Shown here in pieces: positions 46,059-55,251 of a stretch of DNA of 64,000 nt. The DNA is from Catellatospora sp. IY07-71 (GTDB lineage: Bacteria; Actinomycetota; Actinomycetes; Mycobacteriales; Micromonosporaceae). Position numbers and translations under genes: made by a program. The stretch is from contig NZ_AP023360.1 of NCBI RefSeq assembly GCF_018326265.1, forward strand, positions 6,378,501 to 6,442,500, written 5' to 3'. Within the stretch, counting starts at the first letter, position 1. Every line of letters starts with the position of its first letter. The notes below the pieces were generated by a model. The model saw only the letters and a program-made list of their open reading frames with translations, searched no databases and was not told where the DNA came from.

Positions 46059-46568
46059 ATGACCGTCATCGCCAGACCCCCGGCGCCACTCGACGCCGAC
46101 ACGTTCCGCGCCCTGCTGCGCCGCCAGGCCGCGTCGGTCGCCGTGGTCACCGCCGCGGGCGACCCGCCGGTGGGCTTCACCGCGACCTCGTTCACCTCCG
46201 TGTCGCTGCACCCGCCGCTGGTGTCGTTCTGCCTGGCCCGCTCGTCGTCGAGCTGGCCGACCGTCGCCCGCGCCGAGCACGTCGCCGTGCACCTGCTGGG
46301 CGAGGGGCAGCACGAGGTGGCCCGTACGTTCGCCACCAGCGGCATCGACCGCTTCGCCGTCCACTCCGGCTGGCAGCCCGGCCCCTACGGCGTGCCGCTG
46401 CTGGACGAGCCGGTGGCCTGGCTGGTGTGCCGGGTCGCCCAGCGGGTCACCGCCGGCGACCACACCATCGTGCTGGCCGAGCCCCTGACCGGGCACCACG
46501 GCGACGGCACTCCCCTGCTCTACCACGACGGCCGTTACGCCGCCCTGCGTCCATCCCCGAAGGAGTGA
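46059..46568 (+). CDS. flavin reductase (FMN-dependent monooxygenase partner)
   Basis: A 169-aa Flavin_Reduct-family protein (LLRRQAASVAVVTAAGD ... GFTATSFTSVSLHPPLVSFCLARSS), which supplies reduced flavin to the two-component monooxygenases downstream. GGAGGA precedes ATG 46059; a longer frame from 46020 is less likely. First structural gene after the leader. Confidence 0.88.
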   Translation: MTVIARPPAPLDADTFRALLRRQAASVAVVTAAGDPPVGFTATSFTSVSLHPPLVSFCLARSSSSWPTVARAEHVAVHLLGEGQHEVARTFATSGIDRFAVHSGWQPGPYGVPLLDEPVAWLVCRVAQRVTAGDHTIVLAEPLTGHHGDGTPLLYHDGRYAALRPSPKE

Positions 46569-46571
46569 CCT

Positions 46572-47633
46572 ATGAACCAGCCACCCGTCCTGGCCCGCCG
46601 CAGTCTCCTGTCCGCCGGCCTCGGCGCGCTCGCCCTGGGCCTGACCGCGTGCGCCGGCGCCGAGGCCCCGGCCGCGGCAGCCCTCGACACGCCGCTGACC
46701 GAGTCCGTCCCCAAGGGCACCAAGCTCGTCGTGGGCGACAAGGAGCACCAGTGGGCGATCGAGTTCTCCGGTGAGGTCAAGAACCTCACCTTCGAGGTGG
46801 AGTTCGCCAATCTCAGCGGCGGCCCGGAGACGCTGGAGGCGTTCCGCGCCCGCGCCCTCGACCTGGGCTCGGTCGCCGACATCCCGCCGATCCACTCGCA
46901 CTGGACCAACATCCCGACGAAGATCGTCGCGTCGAAGTACCGGCAGGATCCGCTCAACCACGCCATCTACCGGCTCGGCATCGCACCCGGCGCGGGTGTC
47001 GGCACCCTGGCCGACATCCGCGGCAAGAAGGTCGCCTACAGCCCCGGGCAGGCGCAGGGCGCGCTGGTGCTGCGGGTGCTGCAGAAGGCGGGGCTGCGCA
47101 AGGAGGACGTCCAGCTGATCGAGCTGCCCAGCACCGGCGACGTGTACGCCAACGCGCTGGCCAGCCGCCAGGTCGAGGTCGCCCCGATCGGCGGCGTCCA
47201 GATCAGGCGCTACGAGAACAAGTACGGCAAGGACGGGGCCACCACCATCGCGCACGGGCTGCGCGACGACCCGGGCCACCTGTACGCGCCGATCACCGTG
47301 CTCGCCGACCCGGCCAAGGCCGCCGCGATCCGCGAGTACGTGCAGGTGTGGGCGCGGGCCTGGCGCTGGCGCGAGGCCAACCCCGACGAGTGGATCGAGC
47401 GGTACTACGTCAAGAAGCAGGGTCTGTCCGCCGAGGACGGCAAGTGGATCGTCGCCAACGCGGGCGTCGCCGACATCCCGGCGAGCTGGACCGACGCCAT
47501 CGCCCGCCACCAGGAGACGATCGACCTGCTGGCCAAGGAGACCGGCAACAAGCCGCTGAAGGCCGAGGACCTCTACGACCGCCGGTTCGAGACCGTCGCC
47601 GCCGACGCCCTCGCCGCCGGAGGTGCGAAATGA
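46572..47633 (+). CDS. ssuA: sulfonate-type ABC transporter substrate-binding lipoprotein
   Basis: A 353-aa periplasmic-type binding protein of the SsuA/TauA family. N-terminus has RRSLLSAG and a lipobox-like LTAC (Cys near residue 27), so it is exported and lipid-anchored. The body has the family pattern DLGSVADIPPIHSHWTN and GKKVAYSPGQAQGALVLRVL. It captures alkanesulfonates or related sulfur compounds. Overlaps ssuC in ATGA. Confidence 0.88.
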   Translation: MNQPPVLARRSLLSAGLGALALGLTACAGAEAPAAAALDTPLTESVPKGTKLVVGDKEHQWAIEFSGEVKNLTFEVEFANLSGGPETLEAFRARALDLGSVADIPPIHSHWTNIPTKIVASKYRQDPLNHAIYRLGIAPGAGVGTLADIRGKKVAYSPGQAQGALVLRVLQKAGLRKEDVQLIELPSTGDVYANALASRQVEVAPIGGVQIRRYENKYGKDGATTIAHGLRDDPGHLYAPITVLADPAKAAAIREYVQVWARAWRWREANPDEWIERYYVKKQGLSAEDGKWIVANAGVADIPASWTDAIARHQETIDLLAKETGNKPLKAEDLYDRRFETVAADALAAGGAK

Positions 47634-48469
47634 CCGCGTCCGTGCTCACCCGGCCGCAGACGGCGGCGGCGCCGCTGCCCGCCCGCCGGGCCCGCCGCCG
47701 CCTCGGACCCGGCCGGGCCATCCCGTTCGGGGCCGTCCTCGGGCCGCTGCTGCTGCTCGCCCTGTGGTCGGTCGGGTCGGCCGCGGGCTGGCTCGACTCG
47801 CGCACCCTGTCGGCGCCCTGGACCGTGGTCACCACCGCCGGTGACCTCATCGCCAGCGGCCGCCTGCAGGACAACCTCGCCGTCTCGGCGCAGCGGGCCG
47901 CGCTCGGCCTCGGCATCGGCACGGTCCTCGGCACGGTGCTGGCGCTCGTCTCCGGGCTCAGCCGGTGGGGCGAGGCGCTGCTCGACGGCCCGGTCCAGAT
48001 CAAGCGCGCCATCCCGGGCGTGGCGCTGATCCCGCTGCTGGTGCTGTGGCTCGGCATCGGCGAGCAGATGAAGGTGACCACGATCGTGCTCGGCGTGTTC
48101 GTGCCGGTCTACATCCACACCCACAACGGCCTGCGCAGCATCGACAGCCGCTACGTCGAGCTGGGCGAGTCGCTGCGGCTGCGCCCGGCGGTGTTCCTGC
48201 GCCGCATCGTGCTGCCGGGCGCGCTGCCCGGGTTCCTGCTCGGCATGCGGTTCGCCGTGGTGGGCGCCTGGCTGTCGCTGGTGGTCGTCGAGCAGATCAA
48301 CTCCACCAGCGGCATCGGTTACATGATGGACCTGGCCCGGGAGTACGGCCAGACGGACATCATCATCGTCGGACTCGTGCTGTACGGGCTGCTCGGGCTG
48401 GTGTCCGACGGCGCCGTGCGGCTCGTGCAGAGGAAGGCGCTGTCATGGCGACGCACGCTGGCGGACTGA
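47630..48469 (+). CDS. ssuC: sulfonate-type ABC transporter permease
   Basis: A 279-aa permease with about six transmembrane helices and the EAA-loop YVELGESLRLRPAVFLRRIVLPG for contact with the ATPase. Starts in the ssuA stop (ATGA) and overlaps ssuB by 25 nt. Confidence 0.9.
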   Translation: MTASVLTRPQTAAAPLPARRARRRLGPGRAIPFGAVLGPLLLLALWSVGSAAGWLDSRTLSAPWTVVTTAGDLIASGRLQDNLAVSAQRAALGLGIGTVLGTVLALVSGLSRWGEALLDGPVQIKRAIPGVALIPLLVLWLGIGEQMKVTTIVLGVFVPVYIHTHNGLRSIDSRYVELGESLRLRPAVFLRRIVLPGALPGFLLGMRFAVVGAWLSLVVVEQINSTSGIGYMMDLAREYGQTDIIIVGLVLYGLLGLVSDGAVRLVQRKALSWRRTLAD

Positions 48470-49182
48470 CCGCCACCCGCACCGTCCTCGTCCGGGGGCT
48501 GCGGCGCGGCTTCGGCGCCCGCACCGTGCTGGACGGCCTGGACCTGGAGATCGGCGCCGGCGAATTCGTGGCCCTGCTGGGACGCAGCGGCTCGGGCAAG
48601 AGCACCCTGCTGCGCGCGCTGGCCGGCCTGGACCGCGACGTGGCCGGCTCCGGCCTGGTCGACGTGCCGGAGCGGTCGTCGGTCGTGTTCCAGGACGCCC
48701 GGCTGCTGCCCTGGCAGCGCGTGCTCGACAACGTCGTGCTCGGACTGACCGGCCCGGACGCCGAGCAGCGCGGCCGCGCGGCGCTGGCCGAGGTCGGCCT
48801 GGCCGGGCGGGAGCGGGCCTGGCCCAACGAGCTGTCCGGCGGCGAGCAGCAGCGGGTCGCGCTGGCCCGCGCCCTGGTGTCCGAGCCGGACCTGCTGCTG
48901 GCCGACGAGCCGTTCGGCGCGCTGGACGCGCTGACCCGGCTGCGGATGCACGAGCTGCTGCGGGAGCTGTGCGCACGGCACCGGCCCGCCGTGCTCCTGG
49001 TCACGCACGACGTCGACGAGGCCGTCACGCTGGCCGACCGGGTGCTGCTGATCGACGAAGGGCGGCTCACCGTCGACGTCGCCATCGACCTGCCCGCGCC
49101 GCGCTCGCACCGGCAGCCGCGGTTCCTGGCCTACCGCGAGCAGCTGCTGCGCGCGCTGGGCGTAGACCAGAAGGAGGACTGA
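48445..49182 (+). CDS. ssuB: sulfonate-type ABC transporter ATPase
   Basis: A 245-aa ABC ATPase: Walker A GRSGSGKST (46-54), Q-loop VFQDARLLPW, signature LSGGEQQRV (130-138), Walker B LLLADE (150-155), and H-loop LLVTHDVDEA. GAGGAAGG lies 8 nt before the ATG, inside the 3' end of ssuC. Confidence 0.92.
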   Translation: MATHAGGLTATRTVLVRGLRRGFGARTVLDGLDLEIGAGEFVALLGRSGSGKSTLLRALAGLDRDVAGSGLVDVPERSSVVFQDARLLPWQRVLDNVVLGLTGPDAEQRGRAALAEVGLAGRERAWPNELSGGEQQRVALARALVSEPDLLLADEPFGALDALTRLRMHELLRELCARHRPAVLLVTHDVDEAVTLADRVLLIDEGRLTVDVAIDLPAPRSHRQPRFLAYREQLLRALGVDQKED

Positions 49183-49185
49183 GCG

Positions 49186-50511
49186 ATGCTGCACCTCAAC
49201 GCGTTCCTGATGGGCGTCGGCCACCACGAGGCCGCCTGGCGCCTGCCCGAGAGCGACCCGTTCGCGCAGACCGACGTGGCGCACTTCCAGCGGCTGGCCC
49301 GCATCGCCGAGCGCGGCAAGCTGGACTCGCTGTTCCTGGCCGACAGCCCGGTGCTGTGGAACAGCATCGGCCGGCGCCCGTCCGGCACCCTGGAGCCGAC
49401 CGTGCTGCTCACCGCCCTGGCCGCGGTGACCGAGCACATCGGCTTGATCGCGACCGCGTCGACGACGTACAACGAGCCGTTCAACCTGGCCCGGCGGTTC
49501 GCGTCGCTGGACCACATCAGCGGCGGCCGGGCCGGGTGGAACATCGTCACCACGGCCGGGGTCGACGCGGCCCGCAACTTCAATCTCGACGAGCTGCCCG
49601 CGCACCGGGACCGCTACGAGCGGGCCGCCGAGTTCGTCGAGCTGTCCCTGAAGCTGTGGGACAGCTGGGACGACGACGCGCCGCTGGGTGACAAGGAGGC
49701 CGGGCGCTGGGGCGACGACGACCTGCTCTACCCCACCGAGCATGCCGGGCGGCACTTCCGGGTCGCCGGGCCGCTCAACGTGCCGCGCTCGCCGCAGGGA
49801 TACCCCCTGCTGGTCCAGGCGGGGTCCTCGGAGGACGGCAAGGAGCTGGCCGCCCGTTACGCCGAGGCGGTCTTCACCGCCCAGCAGACGCTGGCCGAGG
49901 CGCAGGCGTTCTACCGCGACCTCAAGCACCGCACCGCGCAGGCGGGCCGCGACCCGGACACGATCAAGATTTTGCCGGGCATCGTGCCCGCGATCGGGTC
50001 CACCGAGGCCGAGGCGCTGGCGCTGGAGGCCGAGCTGGACCGGCTCATCCGGCCCGAGTACGCGCGCAAACAGCTCGCCACCACGCTGCGGGTCGACCCC
50101 GAGGTGCTCGACCTGGACCGCGAGCTGCCCGCGGACCTGCCCAGCGAGGACGAGATCGAGGGCGCGAAGAGCCGGTACACGCTCATCGTCACGCTGGCCC
50201 GGCGGGAGCGGCTCACCGTACGCCAGCTCATCGGCCGGCTCGGCGGCGGGCGCGGGCACCGCACCTTCGCGGGCACGCCGGAGCAGGTCGCCGACGCGAT
50301 CGAGGAGTGGTACCGCAGCGGCGCGGCGGACGGGTTCAACATCATGCCGCCGGTGCTGCCCTCGGGCCTGGAGACGTTCGTCGACCACGTGGTGCCGATC
50401 CTGCAGCGCCGCGGGCTGTTCCGCACCGAGTACACCGGCACCACGCTGCGCGAGCACTACGGCCTGCCCCGGCCGGCCAACCAGTTCACCCGGCAGCCCG
50501 CGGCTGTCTGA
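49186..50511 (+). CDS. LLM-class flavin-dependent monooxygenase (NtaA/SnaA/DszA type)
   Basis: A 441-aa bacterial-luciferase-like TIM-barrel protein of the NtaA/SnaA/DszA/DmoA group (WNSIGRRPSGTLEPTVLLTALAAVTEHIGLIATAST, FNIMPPVLPSGL). Members use FMNH2 from a partner reductase to cleave C-S or C-N bonds. It starts 3 nt after ssuB, marking it as part of the desulfurisation operon. Substrate unknown, possibly a sulfone or methylated sulfur compound. Confidence 0.88.
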   Translation: MLHLNAFLMGVGHHEAAWRLPESDPFAQTDVAHFQRLARIAERGKLDSLFLADSPVLWNSIGRRPSGTLEPTVLLTALAAVTEHIGLIATASTTYNEPFNLARRFASLDHISGGRAGWNIVTTAGVDAARNFNLDELPAHRDRYERAAEFVELSLKLWDSWDDDAPLGDKEAGRWGDDDLLYPTEHAGRHFRVAGPLNVPRSPQGYPLLVQAGSSEDGKELAARYAEAVFTAQQTLAEAQAFYRDLKHRTAQAGRDPDTIKILPGIVPAIGSTEAEALALEAELDRLIRPEYARKQLATTLRVDPEVLDLDRELPADLPSEDEIEGAKSRYTLIVTLARRERLTVRQLIGRLGGGRGHRTFAGTPEQVADAIEEWYRSGAADGFNIMPPVLPSGLETFVDHVVPILQRRGLFRTEYTGTTLREHYGLPRPANQFTRQPAAV

Positions 50512-50536
50512 GCACTTCGGAGAGGACGACACAGAC

Positions 50537-51595
50537 ATGGTCGAGCAGAGGCCCTTCGGCCGCACCGGCGAGCGGATCAGCTCGCTGACGCTGGGCGCGA
50601 TGAACTTCGGCGCCCGCGGCAACCCCGATCACGAGGACGGCATCCGGATCATCCACCGCGCCCTCGACGAGGGCATCACCGCGATCGACACCGCCGACGT
50701 GTACTCCCACGGCGAGTCCGAGACGATCGTCGGCAAGGCGCTGGCGGGCGGCCGTCGCGACGACGTCTTCCTGGCCACCAAGTTCCACGGCCAGGTCGGC
50801 GACAACCCGCGGCACCGCGGCAACTCCCGGCGGTGGATCTTCCAGGCGGTGGAGCACAGCCTGCGCCGGCTGAACACCGACTGGATCGACCTCTACCAGG
50901 TGCACCGGCCCGAACCGGACACCGACTTCGACGAAACCCTCGGCGCGCTCACCGACCTGGTCCGCCAAGGCAAGATCCGCTACCTCGGCACGTCCACGTT
51001 CGAGCCGTCGGCGATCGTGGAGGGGCAGTGGATCGCGCAGCGGCGCGGGCGCGAGCGGGTGGTCGCCGAGCAGCCGCCGTACTCGATCCTCGCCCGCGGC
51101 GTCGAGCGGGAGGTGCTGCCGGTCGCGCAGCGCTACGGCCTGGCCGTGATCCCGTGGAGCCCGCTGGCGGGAGGCTGGCTGTCCGGCCGCTACCACGGCG
51201 GCCTCGACACCCCGATCTCGCTGCGCGCCGAGCGGATGCCGGCCCGCTACGACCCCCGGGTGCCCGCCAACGCGGCCAAGCTCGCCGTGATCGACGAGCT
51301 GACCGCGCTGGCCGAGGAGGCCGGTCTGTCGCTGATCCACCTGGCGATCGCGTTCGTGCTGCAGCACCCGGCGGTCACGTCGGCGATCATCGGGCCGCGC
51401 ACCCTCGCCCACCTGGAGTCGCAGCTGGGCGCGGCGAAGGTGACGCTGTCGGCCGACGTGCTGGACCGCATCGACGCCATCGTCCCGCCGGGCACCACCC
51501 TGAACGCGGCCGACGCGGGCTACCAGCCGCCGTCGCTGACCGACCCGGCGCAGCGCCGCCGCGGCACGGTGGCACAGCCGGGCGGTGCCCGATGA
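50537..51595 (+). CDS. aldo/keto reductase
   Basis: A 352-aa AKR TIM-barrel: tetrad residues are visible in DTADVYSHG (Asp, Tyr), ATKFHG (Lys) and YQVHRPEP (His), and the NADPH motif near AIIGPRT. It would reduce the aldehyde released when a sulfonate is oxidatively cleaved; this role is inferred from the operon. GGAGAGGA precedes the ATG; stop overlaps the next ATG. Confidence 0.88.
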   Translation: MVEQRPFGRTGERISSLTLGAMNFGARGNPDHEDGIRIIHRALDEGITAIDTADVYSHGESETIVGKALAGGRRDDVFLATKFHGQVGDNPRHRGNSRRWIFQAVEHSLRRLNTDWIDLYQVHRPEPDTDFDETLGALTDLVRQGKIRYLGTSTFEPSAIVEGQWIAQRRGRERVVAEQPPYSILARGVEREVLPVAQRYGLAVIPWSPLAGGWLSGRYHGGLDTPISLRAERMPARYDPRVPANAAKLAVIDELTALAEEAGLSLIHLAIAFVLQHPAVTSAIIGPRTLAHLESQLGAAKVTLSADVLDRIDAIVPPGTTLNAADAGYQPPSLTDPAQRRRGTVAQPGGAR

Positions 51596-52122
51596 GCGCG
51601 GATATCGTGGTGCTGGTCGGCAACCCACGCCCCGGGTCCCGCACCCGGGACGTCGCCGAAGCCGTCGCGCAGGCGCTGCTCGACCGGCTGGGCACACCCC
51701 CGGACGGCGTCGACGTCCTGGAGCTGGGCGAGCTCGTCGGCGTCTCCTTCGGCCCCGAACCCGCCTTCGGGGCCAGGTCGGGCCCGGACCCGTTCGCCAC
51801 CGTGCGCGCGGCGCGGCTGCTCGTCGTCGCCACACCGGCGTACAAGGGCACGTTCACCGGCCTGCTGAAGGTGTTCCTGGACCGGTTCGGCCACCGGCAG
51901 CTGGACGGCGTCACCGCCGTGCCGCTCGCCGTGGCCGCCACCCCGGAGCACGCCGAGGCCGCGGCGTCGGCGCTGCGTGACGTGCTCGTCGAGCTGGGTG
52001 CGCGGGTCCCGGTGCCGCCGCTGGCGGTGCCGGAGTCGCGACTGGCCGAGCGGGACGAGCTCGCCGCCGCGTGGGCCGGTCAGCACGCCGCCGCGGTCGC
52101 CTACCCCGTCGCGGCGGTGTGA
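51592..52122 (+). CDS. ssuE: NAD(P)H-dependent FMN reductase (SsuE-like)
   Basis: A 176-aa flavodoxin-like protein (VLVGNPRPGSRTRDVAEAV, ATPAYKGTFTGLLKVFLDRF), typical of SsuE/MsuE reductases that provide FMNH2. Overlaps both the AKR stop (ATGA) and the next start (GTGA). It is the second flavin reductase of the operon. Confidence 0.88.
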   Translation: MSADIVVLVGNPRPGSRTRDVAEAVAQALLDRLGTPPDGVDVLELGELVGVSFGPEPAFGARSGPDPFATVRAARLLVVATPAYKGTFTGLLKVFLDRFGHRQLDGVTAVPLAVAATPEHAEAAASALRDVLVELGARVPVPPLAVPESRLAERDELAAAWAGQHAAAVAYPVAAV

Positions 52123-53204
52123 CCGTGGGCGCGGAGTTCCTCTGGTACATCCCCAACCAGGCGCAGCCCGGCCACCGCGGCGACGACGTGGTCGCCGGGC
52201 ACAACAGCCTGGACACGCTCACCGCCCACGCACGGGCGCTGGAGGAGCACGGCTGGGGCGGGGCGCTGCTCGGCACCGGGTGGGGGCGGCCGGACACGTT
52301 CACGGTCGCCACCGCGCTGACGGCGCGGACCACCACGTTCCAGCCGCTGATCGCGATCCGGCCCGGCTACTGGCGCCCGGCCAACTTCGCCTCCGCCGCG
52401 GCGACGCTGGACCACCTGTCCGGCGGCCGGGTGCTCATCAACGTCGTGTCGGGCAAGGACGACCTGGCGGCGTACGGCGACCAGGAGGGCGACCAGGCCG
52501 ACCGGTACGCCCGCACCAAGGAGTTCCTCCGGCTCGTGCGGCGGCTGTGGACGGAGGAGGACGTCACGTTCGAGGGCGCGCACTTCAGCGTCACCGGGGC
52601 GACGGTCGTGCCGCGTCCGGTCGTGCGGGGCGAGCGCAGGCACCCCCGCCTGTACTTCGGGGGCGCTTCGGCGGCGGCCGAGCGGGTCGCCGCCACCGAG
52701 GCCGACGTGCAGCTGTTCTGGGGCGAGCCGCTGGACGGCGTACGGGAACGGATCGAGCGGCTCAGGCGGCTCAGCGACGAGCTGGGCCGCGAGCACGCGC
52801 CGCTGGAGTTCGGCCTGCGCGTCACCACGCTGGTCCGCGACACCACCGAGCAGGCGTGGGCGGACGCCGAGGCCAAGGTCGCGAAGATGGCCGAGGCGGG
52901 CGGCGCGGGCGGGCGGGACGTGAAGTGGCGGGCGGCCGTCGGCCAGCAGCGGCTGCTCGACCTGGCGGCGCGGGGCGACGTGCTCGACGACAACCTGTAC
53001 ACCGCGCCGGGGCGGTTCGGCGGCGGCGGCGCGGGCACCACGTGGCTGGTCGGCTCGGCCGCGGACGTGGCGCGCTCGCTGCGCAGGTACCAGGACCTCG
53101 GCGTCACCCACTTCGTGCTCTCGGACACGCCGTACCTGCCGGAGATCAGGCGCCAGGGCGAGCAGCTCCTGCCGCTGCTACGCCAGGAGGCGCTGGTCTT
53201 CTGA
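52119..53204 (+). CDS. ssuD: alkanesulfonate monooxygenase-like LLM enzyme
   Basis: A 361-aa LLM flavin monooxygenase with SsuD-like features: FLWYIPNQAQPGHRG, GTGWGRPDTFTVATALTARTTTFQPLIAIRPGYWRP, ISGG-like DHLSGGRVLINVVSGKD. GTG start overlaps ssuE. SsuD-type enzymes convert sulfonates to sulfite and aldehyde using FMNH2; the adjacent SsuE-like reductase fits. Exact substrate range cannot be read from sequence. Confidence 0.88.
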   Translation: MTVGAEFLWYIPNQAQPGHRGDDVVAGHNSLDTLTAHARALEEHGWGGALLGTGWGRPDTFTVATALTARTTTFQPLIAIRPGYWRPANFASAAATLDHLSGGRVLINVVSGKDDLAAYGDQEGDQADRYARTKEFLRLVRRLWTEEDVTFEGAHFSVTGATVVPRPVVRGERRHPRLYFGGASAAAERVAATEADVQLFWGEPLDGVRERIERLRRLSDELGREHAPLEFGLRVTTLVRDTTEQAWADAEAKVAKMAEAGGAGGRDVKWRAAVGQQRLLDLAARGDVLDDNLYTAPGRFGGGGAGTTWLVGSAADVARSLRRYQDLGVTHFVLSDTPYLPEIRRQGEQLLPLLRQEALVF

Positions 53205-53375
53205 CCGGCGGCGCACGCCGGGGCGCGCGGCACGGGCACCGCGCGCACCGGCAGCGTCGTGGGCTGCTCGATCCAGGTCGGGTATGGACGGACGGCGATC
53301 AAGGCCGTACCTTCGTGGCGGAAGGTCGTGCGGCGGCGATCGGTGCCCTGTCCTGCCCACACCATGGAGCGCACG

Positions 53376-54029
53376 ATGTCGCGGAAGACCGGCAAGCCGA
53401 CGTACACCAGGCCCGCGGGCCCGTCCAGGACGGGCCGGGTGCTCGGGATCATCGGCGGGCTCGCCGCGGCGCTGCTGGTGGGCGTGCTCATCGGCACGCT
53501 GACCGCGCAGCCGGGCGGCACCGACGCCGCCGTGGCCGAGCTGCGCCGCCAGGAGGCGGCCCGCGACACCGTCCAGATCACCGAGCTGACCGCTCGCGCG
53601 CGGGACACCGGTAAGGCGATCACCCCGGTCATCGAGGGCCTGGCCGGGACCGGCGAGGTGGACGACGCGCAGCTGGCCCGGTGGCGGCAGGCCGTCGCCG
53701 CGGAGGTCGCCTGGTTTGCCAAGACCGTGTCCGGGGCGACCGCGACCAACGTCGCCCGCGGCGGGCTGCGCAACGCCGTGGAGCAGCTGGCCGCCGCCGT
53801 GGAGACGTTCGCCGCCGCCCGCGCCCTGCCCGCGTCGTCACGGCAGCCGGTGCTGGCCGCGGCGGCCCGGCAGCGGGAGCTCGCCGTGATGGCCTGGTCG
53901 GTGGCGGCCACCCAGCTCGACCAGATCAACGTCGACGCGGGCCACGGCCACCAGCACGTCTACCTGGAGATCGCCGGGATCAGCGGGCTGATGGCGGGCG
54001 ACAGCCTGCCCGAGGGCACCGGGCACTGA
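53376..54029 (+). CDS. membrane-anchored hypothetical protein
   Basis: A 217-aa protein with a short basic cytoplasmic N-terminus, one transmembrane helix (VLGIIGGLAAALLVGVLIGTL) and an extracytoplasmic helical domain of about 165 residues ending in His-rich GHGHQHVYLEI. ATG 53376 has GGAG at good spacing; upstream in-frame ATGs at 53259 and 53364 lack one. Its 3' end overlaps the convergent next gene by 50 nt. Not recognised. Confidence 0.65.
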   Translation: MSRKTGKPTYTRPAGPSRTGRVLGIIGGLAAALLVGVLIGTLTAQPGGTDAAVAELRRQEAARDTVQITELTARARDTGKAITPVIEGLAGTGEVDDAQLARWRQAVAAEVAWFAKTVSGATATNVARGGLRNAVEQLAAAVETFAAARALPASSRQPVLAAAARQRELAVMAWSVAATQLDQINVDAGHGHQHVYLEIAGISGLMAGDSLPEGTGH

Positions 54030-54924
54030 CCTGCCGGGGCGCGGTGAGCCAGGCCAGGGCACGGGGCAGCAGTCCGGTGGGCGGCGCCCAGACATGCCGG
54101 TCGGCGTAGTCCCACGCGTAGACGGGGTTGCCGTCGCGGACGAGTTCGCACAGCTCCGGCTGCCTCAGCTCACGGGCCGACCACTCGTACAGCGCCTGCA
54201 GCCGGGGCTGGATCACGCCGTAGTCGAGCAGCCGTCCCAGCCGGTGCTCGTGGGCCAGGTAGGCGCGGACCTCGGCCCGGGGCGGGTAGCGGTCGGGCAG
54301 CACCCGCCCCAGCGACAGGTAGAGGCCGGTCATGCCCACCCGCGGATCCCCGAGCACCCGGCCCAGCGGCGCGAACCTGCCCAGGGCCAGCCGGGGCGCG
54401 GCCACCAGCGCGTGCGCGTACAGCACCCGCAGCAGCACGACGTTGAGGAAGAACCGCTCGGGCAGCGGCTCCCGCGCGGCCAGGTCCCGATGCGCCAGGT
54501 ACGCCGCGACGATGCTGGCGTTGTGCGCGCGATACCAGTTCCGCGCCGTCGGGGCGGCGACGAAGCCGTCCCAGAGCCGGACCGCGGGCGACGAGGGCTC
54601 CCCCGGCAGACCGCCGGCCCGTGCCACGGCCTCGCAGCCGTCCCGGAGCAGCCGGTCGTTCACCGCCCGCCACCACGGGCTGCCGGGCGCCCGCGCGGCA
54701 GGCGGGTTCAGCACGCCCCGGCCGAGCTGCCAGCGCATGAACGACAGCGCCGCGCGCCGGTAGGGCAGGTGCCGCGGCGCCCGGCCCCACGGACCCCGGT
54801 AGGTCCGGTCGAGCAGGGCGATCCGCCGCGCCGGAAAGTCGCGTACCCCCGCGACCAGCGCCACGGCCCACTCCGCAGCGGTCGCGGACCGCGGCGCGGT
54901 GCGCTCAGGACGGTCTAGGCGCAC
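53980..54924 (-). CDS. hypothetical protein of the heme peroxidase operon
   Basis: A 314-aa soluble helical, Arg/Leu-rich protein (FFLNVVLLRVLYAHALVAAPRLALGRFAPLGRVLGD ... YEWSARELRQPELCELV). GTG start lies inside the end of the cupin gene (20-nt overlap), so it is coupled to it. No family is recognised. Being the third gene of a peroxidase-cupin unit, it may help in the same oxidation. Confidence 0.65.
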   Translation of the reverse strand: MRLDRPERTAPRSATAAEWAVALVAGVRDFPARRIALLDRTYRGPWGRAPRHLPYRRAALSFMRWQLGRGVLNPPAARAPGSPWWRAVNDRLLRDGCEAVARAGGLPGEPSSPAVRLWDGFVAAPTARNWYRAHNASIVAAYLAHRDLAAREPLPERFFLNVVLLRVLYAHALVAAPRLALGRFAPLGRVLGDPRVGMTGLYLSLGRVLPDRYPPRAEVRAYLAHEHRLGRLLDYGVIQPRLQALYEWSARELRQPELCELVRDGNPVYAWDYADRHVWAPPTGLLPRALAWLTAPRQVSARCPRAGCRPPSAR

Positions 54925-55237
54925 GCCGGTCCCTGCGTTGGGCCAGCTCCTCCTCGTCGACCAGGGTGAGCATCGGCTTGCCCGGCTCGCAGAACGCCTC
55001 CCCGGCGCGGACCACCCGCTCGGGCTCGCCCTCCACCTCCAGCAGCATCTCGCCGTCGATCACGTACCCGAACGCCGGGCCGGAGTGCCGGTGCGGCGGC
55101 GTGCCGGGATCGCCCGGCGGATACTCGATGACGACGGTCATCACGTGCGCGCCCGCCGGGATGAACGGCGGCTGCGCCTCCTGCAGCATGGTGAGCGCGC
55201 TCTGCCACGCATTCGAGCGCGGCTTCTCGTCGGTCAT
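54905..55237 (-). CDS. cupin-domain protein
   Basis: A 110-aa single cupin: motif 1 PPHRHSGPAFGYVIDGEM with the metal-binding His residues and motif 2 ending GEAFCEPGKP. It is a small beta-barrel metalloprotein, perhaps an oxygenase or sensor. It begins 14 nt after the peroxidase stop and overlaps the next gene by 20 nt. Confidence 0.85.
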   Translation of the reverse strand: MTDEKPRSNAWQSALTMLQEAQPPFIPAGAHVMTVVIEYPPGDPGTPPHRHSGPAFGYVIDGEMLLEVEGEPERVVRAGEAFCEPGKPMLTLVDEEELAQRRDRRAPRPS

Positions 55238-55251
55238 GGACGACTCCTCCG

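Noticed and set aside
48319..50622. Long minus-strand frame opposite ssuB and the monooxygenase
   Set aside because: Antisense shadow; plus strand has ABC motifs and gene overlaps.
54094..54918. Plus-strand frame opposite the peroxidase-operon hypothetical gene
   Set aside because: Gln/Arg/Pro-rich shadow; the minus strand frame is coupled to the cupin gene.
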